A stretch of DNA of 64,000 nucleotides, taken from a bacterium. Lineage in GTDB: Bacteria > Sumerlaeota > Sumerlaeia > SLMS01. Both the position numbers and the translations under genes were made by a program. The stretch is from assembly GCA_016125005.1 (NCBI GenBank), contig WGMQ01000012.1, forward strand, positions 1 through 64,000, in the 5' to 3' direction. The notes under the pieces are model-generated. The model ran no database searches. It was given only the letters and a program-made list of their open reading frames with translations, and was not told where the DNA came from. Numbering within the stretch: the first letter of the stretch is position 1; each line of letters starts with the position of its first letter. This document shows, piece after piece, positions 8,916 through 19,092 of the stretch.

Positions 8916-10454
8916 ATGCCGCTCGCCACGCTCACATCCTTTGCCATTCAGGGAATCGACGCCTTTCCGGTGCAGGTGGAGGTCGACGTGGTCGAGGTGA
9001 AGGAGCCCGCTGCGGCGACTTGGAACATCGTTGGGCTGGGTGACCTGGCCGTGCGCGAGGCCCGCGAGCGGGTCAAGGCGGCGCTCAAGAACTCGGCGCT
9101 GGCGCTTTCGCAAAGGCGCGTCGTCGTGAACCTGGCGCCCGCCGACGTGAAGAAGGAGGGCTCGCACCTGGACCTCCCGATGGCGCTCGCGGCGCTGATG
9201 GCGACCGGTCGCATCCGCAAGCCCGAGGGCCGCATTTCCGCCGCGGGCGAGCTGAGCCTCGAAGGGCGACTCCAGCCCCTCGCCGGAGCGCTGCCGCTAG
9301 CCATCGGCGCCCGCATGGATGGGGTCGAGACGATCCTCCTCCCGGAGCAGAACGCGGGCGAGGCGGCCCACGTGGAGGGCCTTCGCGTCATCCCCGTCGC
9401 GACGCTCCGCGACGCGGTGGCGTGGCTTTCCGGCGAGAAGGAAATCGCCCCCGCAGAGCCCGACCTGGAGGACGAAACCGTGCCCGGGACCCTCGAGGAC
9501 CTGATCGACGTGAAGGGTCAGGAAGGCGCCAAGCGCGCGCTCGAAGTGGCTGCGGCGGGCGGACACAACATGCTCATGATCGGCCCGCCGGGCTCGGGCA
9601 AGACGATGCTCGCGCGGCGCATTCCCGGCATCCTGCCCCCCATGTCCTTTGCCGAGCGCATCGAGGCGTCGAAGATTCACAGCATCGCCGGCCAACTCAA
9701 CGGGCGCACGGGACTGCTCCCGCACCGGCCCTTCCGCGCGCCGCACCACACCGCGTCGAGCGCCGCGCTGGTCGGCGGCGGTGCCAACCCGCGTCCGGGC
9801 GAGGTCTCGCTGGCGCACCACGGCGTCCTGTTCCTCGACGAATTGCCCGAGTTCACCCGCAACGCACTGGAGGTGCTGCGCCAGCCGCTCGAGGACGGCA
9901 AGGTGCTCATCAGCCGCGCGGCGATGTCGCTCGAATTCCCCGCCCGCTTCCTGCTGGTGGCCGCCATGAACCCCACGCCAAGCGGCTTCAACCCGGAGGT
10001 GGCCACCACGCGCGGCCTCAACAGCACGAACGAGGTGCAGCGCTACCTTTCCAAGATCAGCGGCCCGCTGCTGGATCGCATCGACATCCACATCGAATGT
10101 CCGGCGGTCAGCATGGAAGACCTGCGGAATCGCCACGCCAAGGAGGACAGCGCCACGGTCCGCGCCCGCGTCTGCGCCGCCCGCGAACGACAACTCGCCC
10201 GCTTCCGAGGCCGCCCCGGGATCTACTGCAACGCCCACATGAGCGCCCGCGAACTCAACGAGTTCTGCCACCTCACCCCCGCCGCCCAGGAAGTGCTCGA
10301 CATGGCCATGAAACGCCTCGGCCTATCGGCCCGCGCCTACGACCGGCTGAGGAAACTCAGCCGCACCATCGCCGACCTCGCCGCCGCCCCCGAAATCGGC
10401 CCCGAACACGTCAGCGAAGCCGTGACGTATAGGAGCATGGATCGGTTGGGATGA
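8916..10454 (+). CDS. comM: ComM/YifB-family AAA+ ATPase (Mg-chelatase-like)
   Basis: 512 aa, the usual length of YifB/ComM. The N-terminal Lon-like fold (about 1-180) contains VGLGDLAVREARERV and LPMALAALMATG; the AAA+ core has Walker A GPPGSGKT at 223-230, FRAPHHTAS, LFLDELPEF as Walker B, and AAMNPTPSGF. The C-terminal Mg-chelatase lid ends with LSARAYDRLRKLSRTIADL. In naturally transformable bacteria ComM is a hexameric helicase that drives branch migration of incoming single strands; homologues also occur in bacteria not known to be competent. The gene stands alone with AAAAGG upstream of the ATG. Its presence bears on the overrepresented octamer described below. Confidence 0.93.
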   Translation: MPLATLTSFAIQGIDAFPVQVEVDVVEVKEPAAATWNIVGLGDLAVREARERVKAALKNSALALSQRRVVVNLAPADVKKEGSHLDLPMALAALMATGRIRKPEGRISAAGELSLEGRLQPLAGALPLAIGARMDGVETILLPEQNAGEAAHVEGLRVIPVATLRDAVAWLSGEKEIAPAEPDLEDETVPGTLEDLIDVKGQEGAKRALEVAAAGGHNMLMIGPPGSGKTMLARRIPGILPPMSFAERIEASKIHSIAGQLNGRTGLLPHRPFRAPHHTASSAALVGGGANPRPGEVSLAHHGVLFLDELPEFTRNALEVLRQPLEDGKVLISRAAMSLEFPARFLLVAAMNPTPSGFNPEVATTRGLNSTNEVQRYLSKISGPLLDRIDIHIECPAVSMEDLRNRHAKEDSATVRARVCAARERQLARFRGRPGIYCNAHMSARELNEFCHLTPAAQEVLDMAMKRLGLSARAYDRLRKLSRTIADLAAAPEIGPEHVSEAVTYRSMDRLG

Positions 10455-10524
10455 GACTCGTGCGCAAGACCCACCCCGAGGCGCCAGAATCGTCAATGAA
10501 TCGACACGAGAAAGGCGGGATGCG

Positions 10525-11400
10525 ATGGAGACTCTGTGCAAGCTATGCCGGTCCAACGAGGCGACCCCTAAGAGCCATATCATCCCGGCATTTGTGACTC
10601 GATCGATCAAGAGGGCCTCACCAACTGGGTACTTGAGGAGTCCTTATTCGCCGAACGTCAGAGTGCAAGACGGCTATAGCATGCCACTGATGTGCGGCAT
10701 CTGCGAGCAACGATTCTGTCGCGCGGAACGCTCCTTTGCCAACACGGTGTTCCACCCCTTTTGCCAAGACGATCACGACACCTTTGACTACGGGCCATGG
10801 CTTCACTACTTCATGACAAGTCTCTCATGGCGAACGCTTGTACTAGATATACCGACGATGGGTGAGGCAACGGTCGAACTGCAAGATATTGCCAGAAATG
10901 CGTGCGAGAGAGATCGGAAGTACTTGCTGGGCGATGAGGCCGCGGGCGATGACATTGAGCAACACTTGGTGCTCTTTGGTGGACCGCTGGCGGAGGTGCT
11001 GAAGACTGGCGAAGACCTGATAAGAACAGGTCCGCACGTTTCTCTGCGCTGCACTGCATCTGGGTACGTAACGTGGAGCAATTCGCTGGGGAGCCTCGCG
11101 GTGGTGCACAATCTTGCGGGTGTTTTTTGCGCACGTCTGATAGCAAGATCCCCTCACGAGGAGTGGGAGAACTCGGAAATACGTTCTAGCGGGGGAAAAT
11201 TTGCACCGCCTCAAAGAATCAAGAGTTGGCTGGTGGACGTTGTGACTCAAGACCTAGCCGATGATATGCGGCGGCTCCGAGACTCAATCTCGGACGACCA
11301 GCGATCAGCAATCAACGCATCGGCCGCATCGAGACCGACTGCCGCTGCTCATAGGTTCCATCGAGCGGACGAACAGATCAAAAATGAACGGCGGAATTGA
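10525..11400 (+). CDS. HNH-like zinc-finger protein of unknown function
   Basis: 291 aa. The N-terminus reads ETLCKLC, then KSHIIPAF, with a second Cys cluster MCGICEQRFC at about 57-65. This Cys-Cys-His-Cys-Cys layout resembles treble-clef HNH-type zinc sites in which SHIIP occupies the position of the catalytic REHVIP motif of HNH nucleases. The rest is alpha-helical and unrecognised, with a charged C-terminal tail. The start has GAAAGG nine bases upstream. Codon use and GC (nearer 55% by eye) differ from the genes around it, suggesting acquisition. It could be a nuclease or a non-catalytic zinc-binding protein. Confidence 0.65.
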   Translation: METLCKLCRSNEATPKSHIIPAFVTRSIKRASPTGYLRSPYSPNVRVQDGYSMPLMCGICEQRFCRAERSFANTVFHPFCQDDHDTFDYGPWLHYFMTSLSWRTLVLDIPTMGEATVELQDIARNACERDRKYLLGDEAAGDDIEQHLVLFGGPLAEVLKTGEDLIRTGPHVSLRCTASGYVTWSNSLGSLAVVHNLAGVFCARLIARSPHEEWENSEIRSSGGKFAPPQRIKSWLVDVVTQDLADDMRRLRDSISDDQRSAINASAASRPTAAAHRFHRADEQIKNERRN

Positions 11401-11565
11401 TCTCAAGCATCTCGCGACTTTGCGAGGACCCCCGGTTTCTGCGCCACGTCACAATAGGCTCCCGCCTCCTCATCGTTAGGGCGACTGTAAGGGCGGGATT
11501 GCCATTGGCTTCAGCGGGCGTGGGCGTATGCTCGAAGTGGTCTCGACTGGTCGAGGGAGTCAGCT

Positions 11566-11769
11566 ATGCGTAATGGGCACGACGACATGCCGCCTAAGTA
11601 TGATTTGGAGTCCTTGGGAACTCCCCAGAAGGGGCGCTACTATGAGCGAGCCATGCGGCACGCGAAGCTGCGCGAATTGAGCCCCAGGCTTGCAGAACAG
11701 TTTCCCGATTCTGCCTCGGTGAATGCTGCCCTGGAGGAGTACCTTCGCATCAAACGCGAGAGCGCCTGA
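11566..11769 (+). CDS. Small antitoxin-like protein, copy A
   Basis: 67 aa: an N-terminal YDLESLG segment, a basic middle (RYYERAMRHAK) and the C-terminal motif LAEQFPDSASVNAALEEYL. The AExFPDSxSVNxAL pattern is common in a family of short bacterial proteins that accompany small toxins as presumed antitoxins. A clear GAGGGAG precedes the ATG. The next gene is a diverged copy, and no toxin-sized frame lies between or beside them. Function is inferred from pattern similarity only. Confidence 0.6.
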   Translation: MRNGHDDMPPKYDLESLGTPQKGRYYERAMRHAKLRELSPRLAEQFPDSASVNAALEEYLRIKRESA

Positions 11770-11799
11770 TACGGTCCCGGCCCGAGAAAGGTTCAGGAC

Positions 11800-12099
11800 A
11801 TGAACGGACAGGGAGAAGAAACACCGAACCCCGAAATGAAAGACCACTACGATTTCTCCACCATGCGACGCGTGGATCGGAGACAGTTCTTCGACCGGCT
11901 GGCAGCGGAGGAAGCAGAGATGCTCCCCGAATACGACTTCGCTCGGCCAGACGTGGTGCGGGGAATGACCTACCAGCGTCTTCAGGAGTTCCGGCGCCGC
12001 CGACTCTTGGCGCCCGACATGGCAGAGCAGTTCCCCGACGACCGAAGCGTCGACGAGGCATTGCGGGAGTACCTTCGGATGAAGCACCAGAGTGCGTGA
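11800..12099 (+). CDS. Small antitoxin-like protein, copy B
   Basis: 99 aa. It has MKDHYDFSTMRRVDRRQF in the N-terminal half and MAEQFPDDRSVDEALREYL at the C-terminus, matching copy A at most positions of that motif. The DNA around the two stop codons is also similar (GGAGTACCTTCG near the end and TACGGTCC just after each stop), pointing to tandem duplication. GAGAAAGG precedes its ATG and only 30 bases separate it from copy A, so they probably share a transcript. Compared with copy A it carries about 30 additional internal residues. Confidence 0.6.
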   Translation: MNGQGEETPNPEMKDHYDFSTMRRVDRRQFFDRLAAEEAEMLPEYDFARPDVVRGMTYQRLQEFRRRRLLAPDMAEQFPDDRSVDEALREYLRMKHQSA

Positions 12100-12259
12100 C
12101 TACGGTCCGACCGCCTCAATCTCTCGCGTGGGCCTGGCAGCTCTCCAGTAAGTTGAGGCACCTCCCGCGTCTTTCAGCGGGAACAAGAGCACAGCGGGTA
12201 CTGTCCATTTTTTGTGCGTGATCGTGGAGTACACGCGATCCCAGCCCGATTGGAATCCG

Positions 12260-13234
12260 ATGCTTGCTGCTGTTTGCATCCGATATGGCCCGCCCGAGGT
12301 GGTGGCGTTGCGGGAAGTTGAGGTGCCCGAGCCCGGTCCGGGCGAGCTGCTGATCCGCGTGGTGACCACGACCGTTTCCAGTGCGGACTGGCGTATGCGC
12401 GCGCTCGCCATGCCGCGCGGCTTCGGTTTGATGGGACGCCTCGCGTTCGGCTGGAGCGGGCTGCGCCAGCCAATCCTTGGGTCGGAAGCGTATGGTCGTG
12501 TGGAGCGCGTGGGGCCCGGTGCGACGCGCTTCCGGGAGGGTGACATGGTGGTGGCCTTCTCCGGGATCAAGCTACGCAGCCATGCGGAGTTCGTGGTCAC
12601 GCCGGAAAGCGGCATGGTTGTTCCGGCTCCGCCTCTGCTGGCTCCGGAGCAGGCGGGCGCGCTCTTCTTCGGCGGCACGACGGCACGGCACTTTCTGGTG
12701 CGCTGCGCCCGGCTTCAGCCCGGACAGGAGTTACTGGTGCTTGGGGCCTCGGGGGCTGTTGGGAGTGCCGCGGTGCAACTGGGACGGCACCTCGGCGCCC
12801 GCGTGACGGCCGTTTGTAGTGGGGCGAACGCCGCGCTGATGGAGGGTCTTGGCGCCGATGCGGTCGTTGACTATCAGAAGACGGATTTGGGCAGGTCGCC
12901 GGGCCGCTTCGATGCAATCCTCGACTGCGTCAATGCCACCCATTTTGCGGCAATTCGCGGACTCCTCAGGCCGAGCGGCGTCTATCTGATGGTGGCCGCG
13001 GATCTGCCGCAGATTCTGGCCAGCCTCCCGACCCGGCTGAAGTCACAAAAGGCGCTCGCTTCGGTCTCGCCCGAAACGAAAGAAGACGTCGAGTACCTGG
13101 CGTCCCTCGTTGCCGAAGGGAAGTACCGTCCGCTGGTCGACTCTGTCTATGCACTTAGTGAAATCGCACGCGCCCACGCGCGAGTGGAAACGGGTCGAAA
13201 ACGCGGCAACGTAGTCATCCGGGTTTCGGGGTGA
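12260..13234 (+). CDS. Zinc-independent MDR-family alcohol dehydrogenase/quinone oxidoreductase
   Basis: 324 aa medium-chain reductase. The N-terminal GroES-like domain starts MLAAVCIRYGPPEVVALREV and contains GPGELLIRV and GSEAYGRVERVG; the Rossmann domain has LVLGASGAVGSAAVQLGRHL for NAD(P)H binding. The usual catalytic-zinc ligands (Cys after VKxxxVNxxD, GHE) are not evident, which fits the quinone-reductase branch. I used the ATG at 12260, where the family consensus begins, rather than an upstream TTG at 12212. It is monocistronic and convergent with the pseudopilin gene. Confidence 0.82.
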   Translation: MLAAVCIRYGPPEVVALREVEVPEPGPGELLIRVVTTTVSSADWRMRALAMPRGFGLMGRLAFGWSGLRQPILGSEAYGRVERVGPGATRFREGDMVVAFSGIKLRSHAEFVVTPESGMVVPAPPLLAPEQAGALFFGGTTARHFLVRCARLQPGQELLVLGASGAVGSAAVQLGRHLGARVTAVCSGANAALMEGLGADAVVDYQKTDLGRSPGRFDAILDCVNATHFAAIRGLLRPSGVYLMVAADLPQILASLPTRLKSQKALASVSPETKEDVEYLASLVAEGKYRPLVDSVYALSEIARAHARVETGRKRGNVVIRVSG

Positions 13235-13290
13235 AGGGAGCCTGGACATTCGGTCCCGAGATGGGCAATGCAGGGACTGGCACCTTCCGC

Positions 13291-13737
13291 CTACATGTTG
13301 TGGAAATTGCCCGCCGTCCATGTTGCCAGCCCTTCCTCGTCCATGTGCAGCTTCGGAAGATTCTCAGGAGTCAGGTCCACGTCGCTGGCCAGGCCCTCCT
13401 GTCTGTAGCGGCAGACGACGTCCCAATTCGGGCCGATATCGTAGCTTTGTATGCCGCCGGGGCAGACGGGGGTCTTGCGCAGGTAAAGCTCCGGCCCGAC
13501 CAGGCGCATGAGGACCGCGTCCTGGAAAACGGCCACATCGCCGCCGTCGAGATTATTGTCCAAAAGCCACTGATCCACAGCGCCTTCGATCTTCGCCTGG
13601 TTCTCCAGGCAGGCGTTACGACGCGACGTCTCGCGGGCCTTGAGGAAGCCGGGAACGGCGATGGCGATCAGGATGCCGATGATGGCAACCACGATCATGA
13701 TTTCAACGAGTGTGAAGGCGTGGCGTCTCAAGTTCAT
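13291..13737 (-). CDS. Type II secretion/type IV pilin-like pseudopilin
   Basis: 148 aa with a class III leader MNLRRHA followed by FTLVEIMIVVAIIGILIAIAVPGF, the prepilin-peptidase site, N-methylated Phe and hydrophobic spine. The Glu at mature position 5 is present. The globular part has KARETSRRNACLENQAKIEGA and a C-terminal PVCPGG loop; the two cysteines could form a disulfide. This compact form is frequent in environmental phyla that encode many stand-alone pseudopilins. No secretion ATPase or platform gene is adjacent. The ATG at 13737 gives the short leader expected; an in-frame TTG lies at 13773. Confidence 0.88.
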   Translation of the reverse strand: MNLRRHAFTLVEIMIVVAIIGILIAIAVPGFLKARETSRRNACLENQAKIEGAVDQWLLDNNLDGGDVAVFQDAVLMRLVGPELYLRKTPVCPGGIQSYDIGPNWDVVCRYRQEGLASDVDLTPENLPKLHMDEEGLATWTAGNFHNM

Positions 13738-13846
13738 GGGGGTCTCGCGTGAGGGTATGCCCTGAAAGATCAATCAGGAAAACCCTTAGGTCAAGCACTT
13801 TTTGAGGCCGTGACGCTCCGAATTGCTGAACTCTAACATCTGACTA

Positions 13847-15064
13847 CTAACCGCTCACGGAGCTGCAGGCGGCCGCGACGACAAACAGGGCGATGGGGGT
13901 TCCGATGATGCCACCGATGATCGCCAGCAGCAGCCCGACCGGTGCGAGGGACTGGCGGTAGGCGGCGGCCACCACGGGGGCTGAGGCGGGACCGCCGATG
14001 TTGGCCATCGAGGCGCTGGCGGCGAGCACCATGGGGGCCCTCATGACGCGCATTCCGATCAGCAGGAACACCGCGTGGATCGCCACCCAGGTGACTCCGA
14101 TCCCGAGGTACACCGGCACGCCGAGCACCGACCGGAGGTCCGCCTGGGCCCCATAAGTGGTCAGCAGCAGGTACAGGCCCGCATAGCCGATGCTGCTGGA
14201 GCCCGCATGGTCGAGGCGACGAGCCGGTGTCATGGCGAGCACCAGGCCTGCGACCGTCACCAACAGGATTCCCCAGCCGTAGCCGTTGATGAGGCCGCTC
14301 AGGGGGCTCGACTTGAAGAGCGAGTCGACCCAGCCGCCGCCGACCATGCAGAGTTGGCTCCCGGCCATCGCCAGACCCAGCATCCACGCCACGTCCGCCG
14401 TGCGGGGGCAACGCGCGTGGGCTTCGTGATCCTGCTCCAGCTTCACCGCGACCTGGTCGATGGTGCTGGTATCGACGCGGTTCCAGCGGTCGATCCGGTC
14501 CTGATAGGGGACCAGCGCGATCAGCAGCCCGAGCCACGTGTAGGCAACCACCGTGTCGACGATGATCAGCGGGGCGAGCAGGTCATTGGACAGGTTGAGC
14601 GATTCCTTCACCGCCGTCAGGTTGGCCGAGCCGCCAATCCACGACCCGGAGAGCGCCGCGATTCCCTTCCACGATTCGTCGGAAAGCTGACCGCCGAACA
14701 GCTTGCCGAAGATGGCAAACGAGACAATGGCGCCGACCACAATCCCCACGGTGGCGAAACCCATCATGCCCACGGCGCGCCAACCGAGACGGGTGATTGC
14801 CATCAGGTCGGTCTGCACCAGCAGCAGGATCAGCACCGCGGGAAGGATATAGCGGGTCATGAAGGGTGAGTAGAACGGGGACTCGTTGGGAAGAATGCCA
14901 GCGGTCGTGGCGAGCATCGGGAGAAAGTACATCCAGGCGAGCGGCGGCACGAAGTTGAAGACCGGCTTAAGGGGCTTGAGTTGGGCCAGCATGAACACGA
15001 ACGCCACCACGGCGGACAGGAATGCAGCCACGTGGATCGGCTGCGTTAGCATCGGTTCGGACAT
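13847..15064 (-). CDS. DUF819-family integral membrane protein (putative permease)
   Basis: 405 aa, about eleven or twelve hydrophobic helices. Typical DUF819 features include SGSWIGGSANLTAVKESL, LIIVDTVVAYTWLGLLI and, near the C-terminus, AASASMANIGGPASAPVVAAAY, a Gly-rich repeat also found in sodium/bile acid and glutamate symporter-like folds. The charged central loop (about residues 210-245) is cytoplasmic by composition. The ATG at 15064 has GGGAGAA upstream. The transported substrate is unknown. Confidence 0.83.
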   Translation of the reverse strand: MSEPMLTQPIHVAAFLSAVVAFVFMLAQLKPLKPVFNFVPPLAWMYFLPMLATTAGILPNESPFYSPFMTRYILPAVLILLLVQTDLMAITRLGWRAVGMMGFATVGIVVGAIVSFAIFGKLFGGQLSDESWKGIAALSGSWIGGSANLTAVKESLNLSNDLLAPLIIVDTVVAYTWLGLLIALVPYQDRIDRWNRVDTSTIDQVAVKLEQDHEAHARCPRTADVAWMLGLAMAGSQLCMVGGGWVDSLFKSSPLSGLINGYGWGILLVTVAGLVLAMTPARRLDHAGSSSIGYAGLYLLLTTYGAQADLRSVLGVPVYLGIGVTWVAIHAVFLLIGMRVMRAPMVLAASASMANIGGPASAPVVAAAYRQSLAPVGLLLAIIGGIIGTPIALFVVAAACSSVSG

Positions 15065-15308
15065 GAGGCAATTCTCCCGGATTGATCCGTCGATGCTACA
15101 TGCCCGAAAAGGTAGGGCAACCCCGCAAATGGCTCTCGTGGCCTCCGTTCGACTTGGAGGATCGGGGTCGCCGGCCAAGCCAGCAACAATTTGCGATAGA
15201 TTACATACAAAAATAGGAGGATTGGAATTGCGCCCGTTTGGAATAAATCCCACAGACAGCCGGACCGGGTGAAAGCTCGGTATCTCATTCGCATCCGGGG
15301 TTTAAATC

Positions 15309-16949
15309 ATGTTTTCCCAGCGTTCTTCTCGCACACTGCTTACGTATCGCTCGCAATCCTTAACACTCGCACTGTTCTGTCTCGCCCTGGCCGAGGGGGC
15401 CAGCGCCCAGCAGTGGCAGAGCTTTTCCTCAGCCACCTCATTCGCCGTGAGCGTCGCGCCCACCGACCTGATCCCGGGCGACTTTAACGGCGACGGAATC
15501 ACGGATCTGGCCGTCGCCAACGCCGGCGCGAACAGTGTGTCCATCCTGATTGGAAATGAGGACGCCGGGGATCCCGGTTCGGGCGATGGGACATTCGCCG
15601 CGCCGGTAAACTATGCGGTCGAAGATTGGCCGACCACGATCACCAAGGGGGACTTCAATGGTGATGGCGTTACGGACTTGGCCGTGTCGAACGCGGATGC
15701 GAACACCATCTCGGTGCTGCTGGGGAATGAAGATGCGGGCAATCCCGGCTTCGGCGACGGTACTTTCGCCACACACGCTCCCTTCGCCTCAGGCAACTTG
15801 CCTCAGGGCATCGCGACAGGTGACTTCAACGGCGACGGCATCGCCGACCTCGTCGTTGCGAATGGGACCGCCCATACCATCTCCGTCTTGCTAGGGAACG
15901 AGGACGTCGGCAACGCGGGATTTGGCGATGGCACCTTTGCGACCCCGGTCGCCTATGGCGTGGGGACTTCGCCCATCGGGGTGAGCACCGCGGATTTCAA
16001 CGGAGATGGCATCGCCGATCTGGTCAGTGCCAACCTGAACGCCAGCACCGTCTCGGTGCTGCTGGGGAACGAGGACGTCGGCAACCCGGGCTTCGGCGAC
16101 GGAACCTTCGCCAGTCAAGTCACCTACGCGGTCGGTAGTGGGCCACGAAGTGTGACGACGGGGGACTTCAACGGCGACAGCATCGTCGATATCGCCGTCA
16201 CGAGTTCGAGCGTGGCCAGCGTCTCGGTGCTGCTTGGGAATGAAGACGCGGGCAACCCGGGGTTCGGCGATGGAACTTTCGCGGCCCACACGACCTACAC
16301 GGTTGGTACCGACCCGACCTGGATCATCGCGGCGGATTTCAACGGCGACGGTATCACGGATCTTGCGACTGCAAACTTCCTCAGCGACAACATCTCGGTA
16401 CTGGTGGGGAACGAGGATGCGGGCAGCCCGGGCCTCGGTGACGGGACTTTTGCATCCCACGTCACCTACTCCTCGGGCAGCGCGCCGAGCAGTGTGACGA
16501 CCGGGGACTTTGACGGCGACGGCATCAATGACCTCGCGGTCGTGAATCAGTTCGGGAACCAAGCCTCGGTCCTGCTCAATCTGGGTTTCAACGATATAAC
16601 CGCGCCGACCAGCGCGGCAACAGGTCCAACCGGAACCTTGTCGCAGGCGTCCTCCATCATCCCGGTGGCCTTCACCTCCAGCGACAATCATCTCGGTGCC
16701 ACCGGCGTTGCCAGCGTGGAGCTCTTCTATCAGCACGACGGCGGTGGCTTCGTTAGCTTCGGTACGTTCTCCAGCTCGCCCATCAACTTCGATACCTCGG
16801 GTACTGGCGGCGATGGGGCTTACGATTTTTACACCGTAGCCACGGACGGTGCCAGCAACGCGGAGATCAAGACCCCGGCCGCGGAGACCTCGGTGAGTTT
16901 CACCAACACGACCACGGGGGTCGCCGACTGGTCGCTGCTGGATCAGTAG
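15309..16949 (+). CDS. Secreted FG-GAP/VCBS repeat protein
   Basis: 546 aa. A signal peptide ends near GASAQQ. Seven repeats with a 57-residue period begin at residue 57; each starts GDFNGDGITDLAVAN (or close) and contains SVLLGNEDAGNPGFGDGTF. The DxNGDGxxD loops are calcium-binding sites of integrin-like FG-GAP propeller blades, and seven blades close a propeller. The last 110 residues form a beta-rich domain that includes GAYDFYTVATDG, ending ADWSLLDQ. It is probably extracellular and adhesive or ligand-binding. A strong terminator follows at 16976. Confidence 0.85.
   Translation: MFSQRSSRTLLTYRSQSLTLALFCLALAEGASAQQWQSFSSATSFAVSVAPTDLIPGDFNGDGITDLAVANAGANSVSILIGNEDAGDPGSGDGTFAAPVNYAVEDWPTTITKGDFNGDGVTDLAVSNADANTISVLLGNEDAGNPGFGDGTFATHAPFASGNLPQGIATGDFNGDGIADLVVANGTAHTISVLLGNEDVGNAGFGDGTFATPVAYGVGTSPIGVSTADFNGDGIADLVSANLNASTVSVLLGNEDVGNPGFGDGTFASQVTYAVGSGPRSVTTGDFNGDSIVDIAVTSSSVASVSVLLGNEDAGNPGFGDGTFAAHTTYTVGTDPTWIIAADFNGDGITDLATANFLSDNISVLVGNEDAGSPGLGDGTFASHVTYSSGSAPSSVTTGDFDGDGINDLAVVNQFGNQASVLLNLGFNDITAPTSAATGPTGTLSQASSIIPVAFTSSDNHLGATGVASVELFYQHDGGGFVSFGTFSSSPINFDTSGTGGDGAYDFYTVATDGASNAEIKTPAAETSVSFTNTTTGVADWSLLDQ
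15477..16575 (+). repeat. Seven tandem 171-bp coding repeats
   Basis: DNA array encoding the FG-GAP blades. Units are about 171 bp with strongly conserved cores around the calcium loop and the GNEDAGNPGFGDG segment and a variable segment between them. The last unit is shortened. Confidence 0.85.
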
Positions 16950-16975
16950 GCAAACCCGAGCTGCGAGTTATTTCC

Positions 16976-17014
16976 GGGGGCCTTCTCTGTGTCGGAGAGG
17001 GCCCCCTCTTTTTT
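16976..17014 (+). terminator. Rho-independent terminator of the FG-GAP gene
   Basis: GGGGGCC...CTCT pairs with AGAG...GGCCCCC around a short loop, followed by TCTTTTTT. It lies 27 bases after the stop at 16949. Confidence 0.88.
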
Positions 17015-17125
17015 CTGTCCGCGGAAATCCTCAATGTGGGCCCGGCCGAGGCGGCCTGCTCTTGCACCTCAGGCCGTCTTGGGACACACAAGGCGCGTCA
17101 GGAATTGCTCCGAAAGGGTTGTCCA

Positions 17126-17874
17126 ATGCCGCATCGTATCAAGGTCGTCATGAAGGAATCCGCGCGGGAGGCTGCCGTCGAGGCGGCACGGCTGATCGCC
17201 GCCGTGGTGCGGTCGAAGAGCCGTCCCGTGCTCGGTCTTGCGACGGGCGGCACGCCGGAGCTGACCTATGCGGAGCTGGCCCGGATGCACCGTGAGGAGG
17301 CGCTGAGCTTTGCCGCGGTGCGGACCTTCAACCTGGACGAGTACGCGGGCCTGGGGCCGGATCATGCGCAGTCCTATCGGCAATTCATGCAGCGCCACCT
17401 CTTCGCGCATGTGGACGTGCGACCCTGGAACACGCGCGTGCTGGACGGGCTGGCGTCGAGCGTCCCGGCGGAATGCGAAGCCTTCGAGCGCCAGATCGTG
17501 GCAGCGGGAGGCGTGGACCTGTGGCTGCTGGGGATCGGTGGCAACGGGCACATCGCCTTCAACGAGCCCGGGAGCACCGTGGATAGCCGGACGCGCCTGG
17601 TGACTCTGACGCCCGAGACCATAGCCGCCAACAGCGATGGGCGCTTCTTCAGCGATCCCGCCGAGGTTCCGCGCTGCGCGCTGACCGCGGGCATCGCCAC
17701 GATTCGCGAGGCACGCTCCATCGTGCTGCTGGCGACAGGGCGCAAGAAGGCGGAGGCGGTCCGCCAGTCGCTGCACGGCCTCTTCTCGGAACGCTGCCCT
17801 GCCAGCCTTCTGCAGGATCACCCGGACTGCACGTTCGTGCTGGACTCGGAAGCGGCCTCGCTTCTCGGCAAGGC

Positions 17875-17878
<4 letters not shown>
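17126..17878 (+). CDS. nagB: Glucosamine-6-phosphate deaminase
   Basis: 250 aa, close to the usual NagB length. It converts glucosamine-6-phosphate to fructose-6-phosphate plus ammonia. LGLATGGTPELTY is the phosphate loop, LDEY contains D71 and GIGGNGHIAFNEPG contains H142, matching the catalytic Asp72/His143 of the E. coli enzyme. GAAAGG precedes the ATG at 17126. The stop overlaps the start of the histidine kinase (ATGA), so the two share a message. No nagA is near. Confidence 0.93.

Positions 17879-19092
<1,214 letters not shown>

Noticed and set aside
15477-16575. Direct repeats that might be taken for CRISPR or satellite DNA
   Set aside because: Units are 171 bp, in frame and encode FG-GAP blades; no short constant repeat with unique spacers exists in the window.
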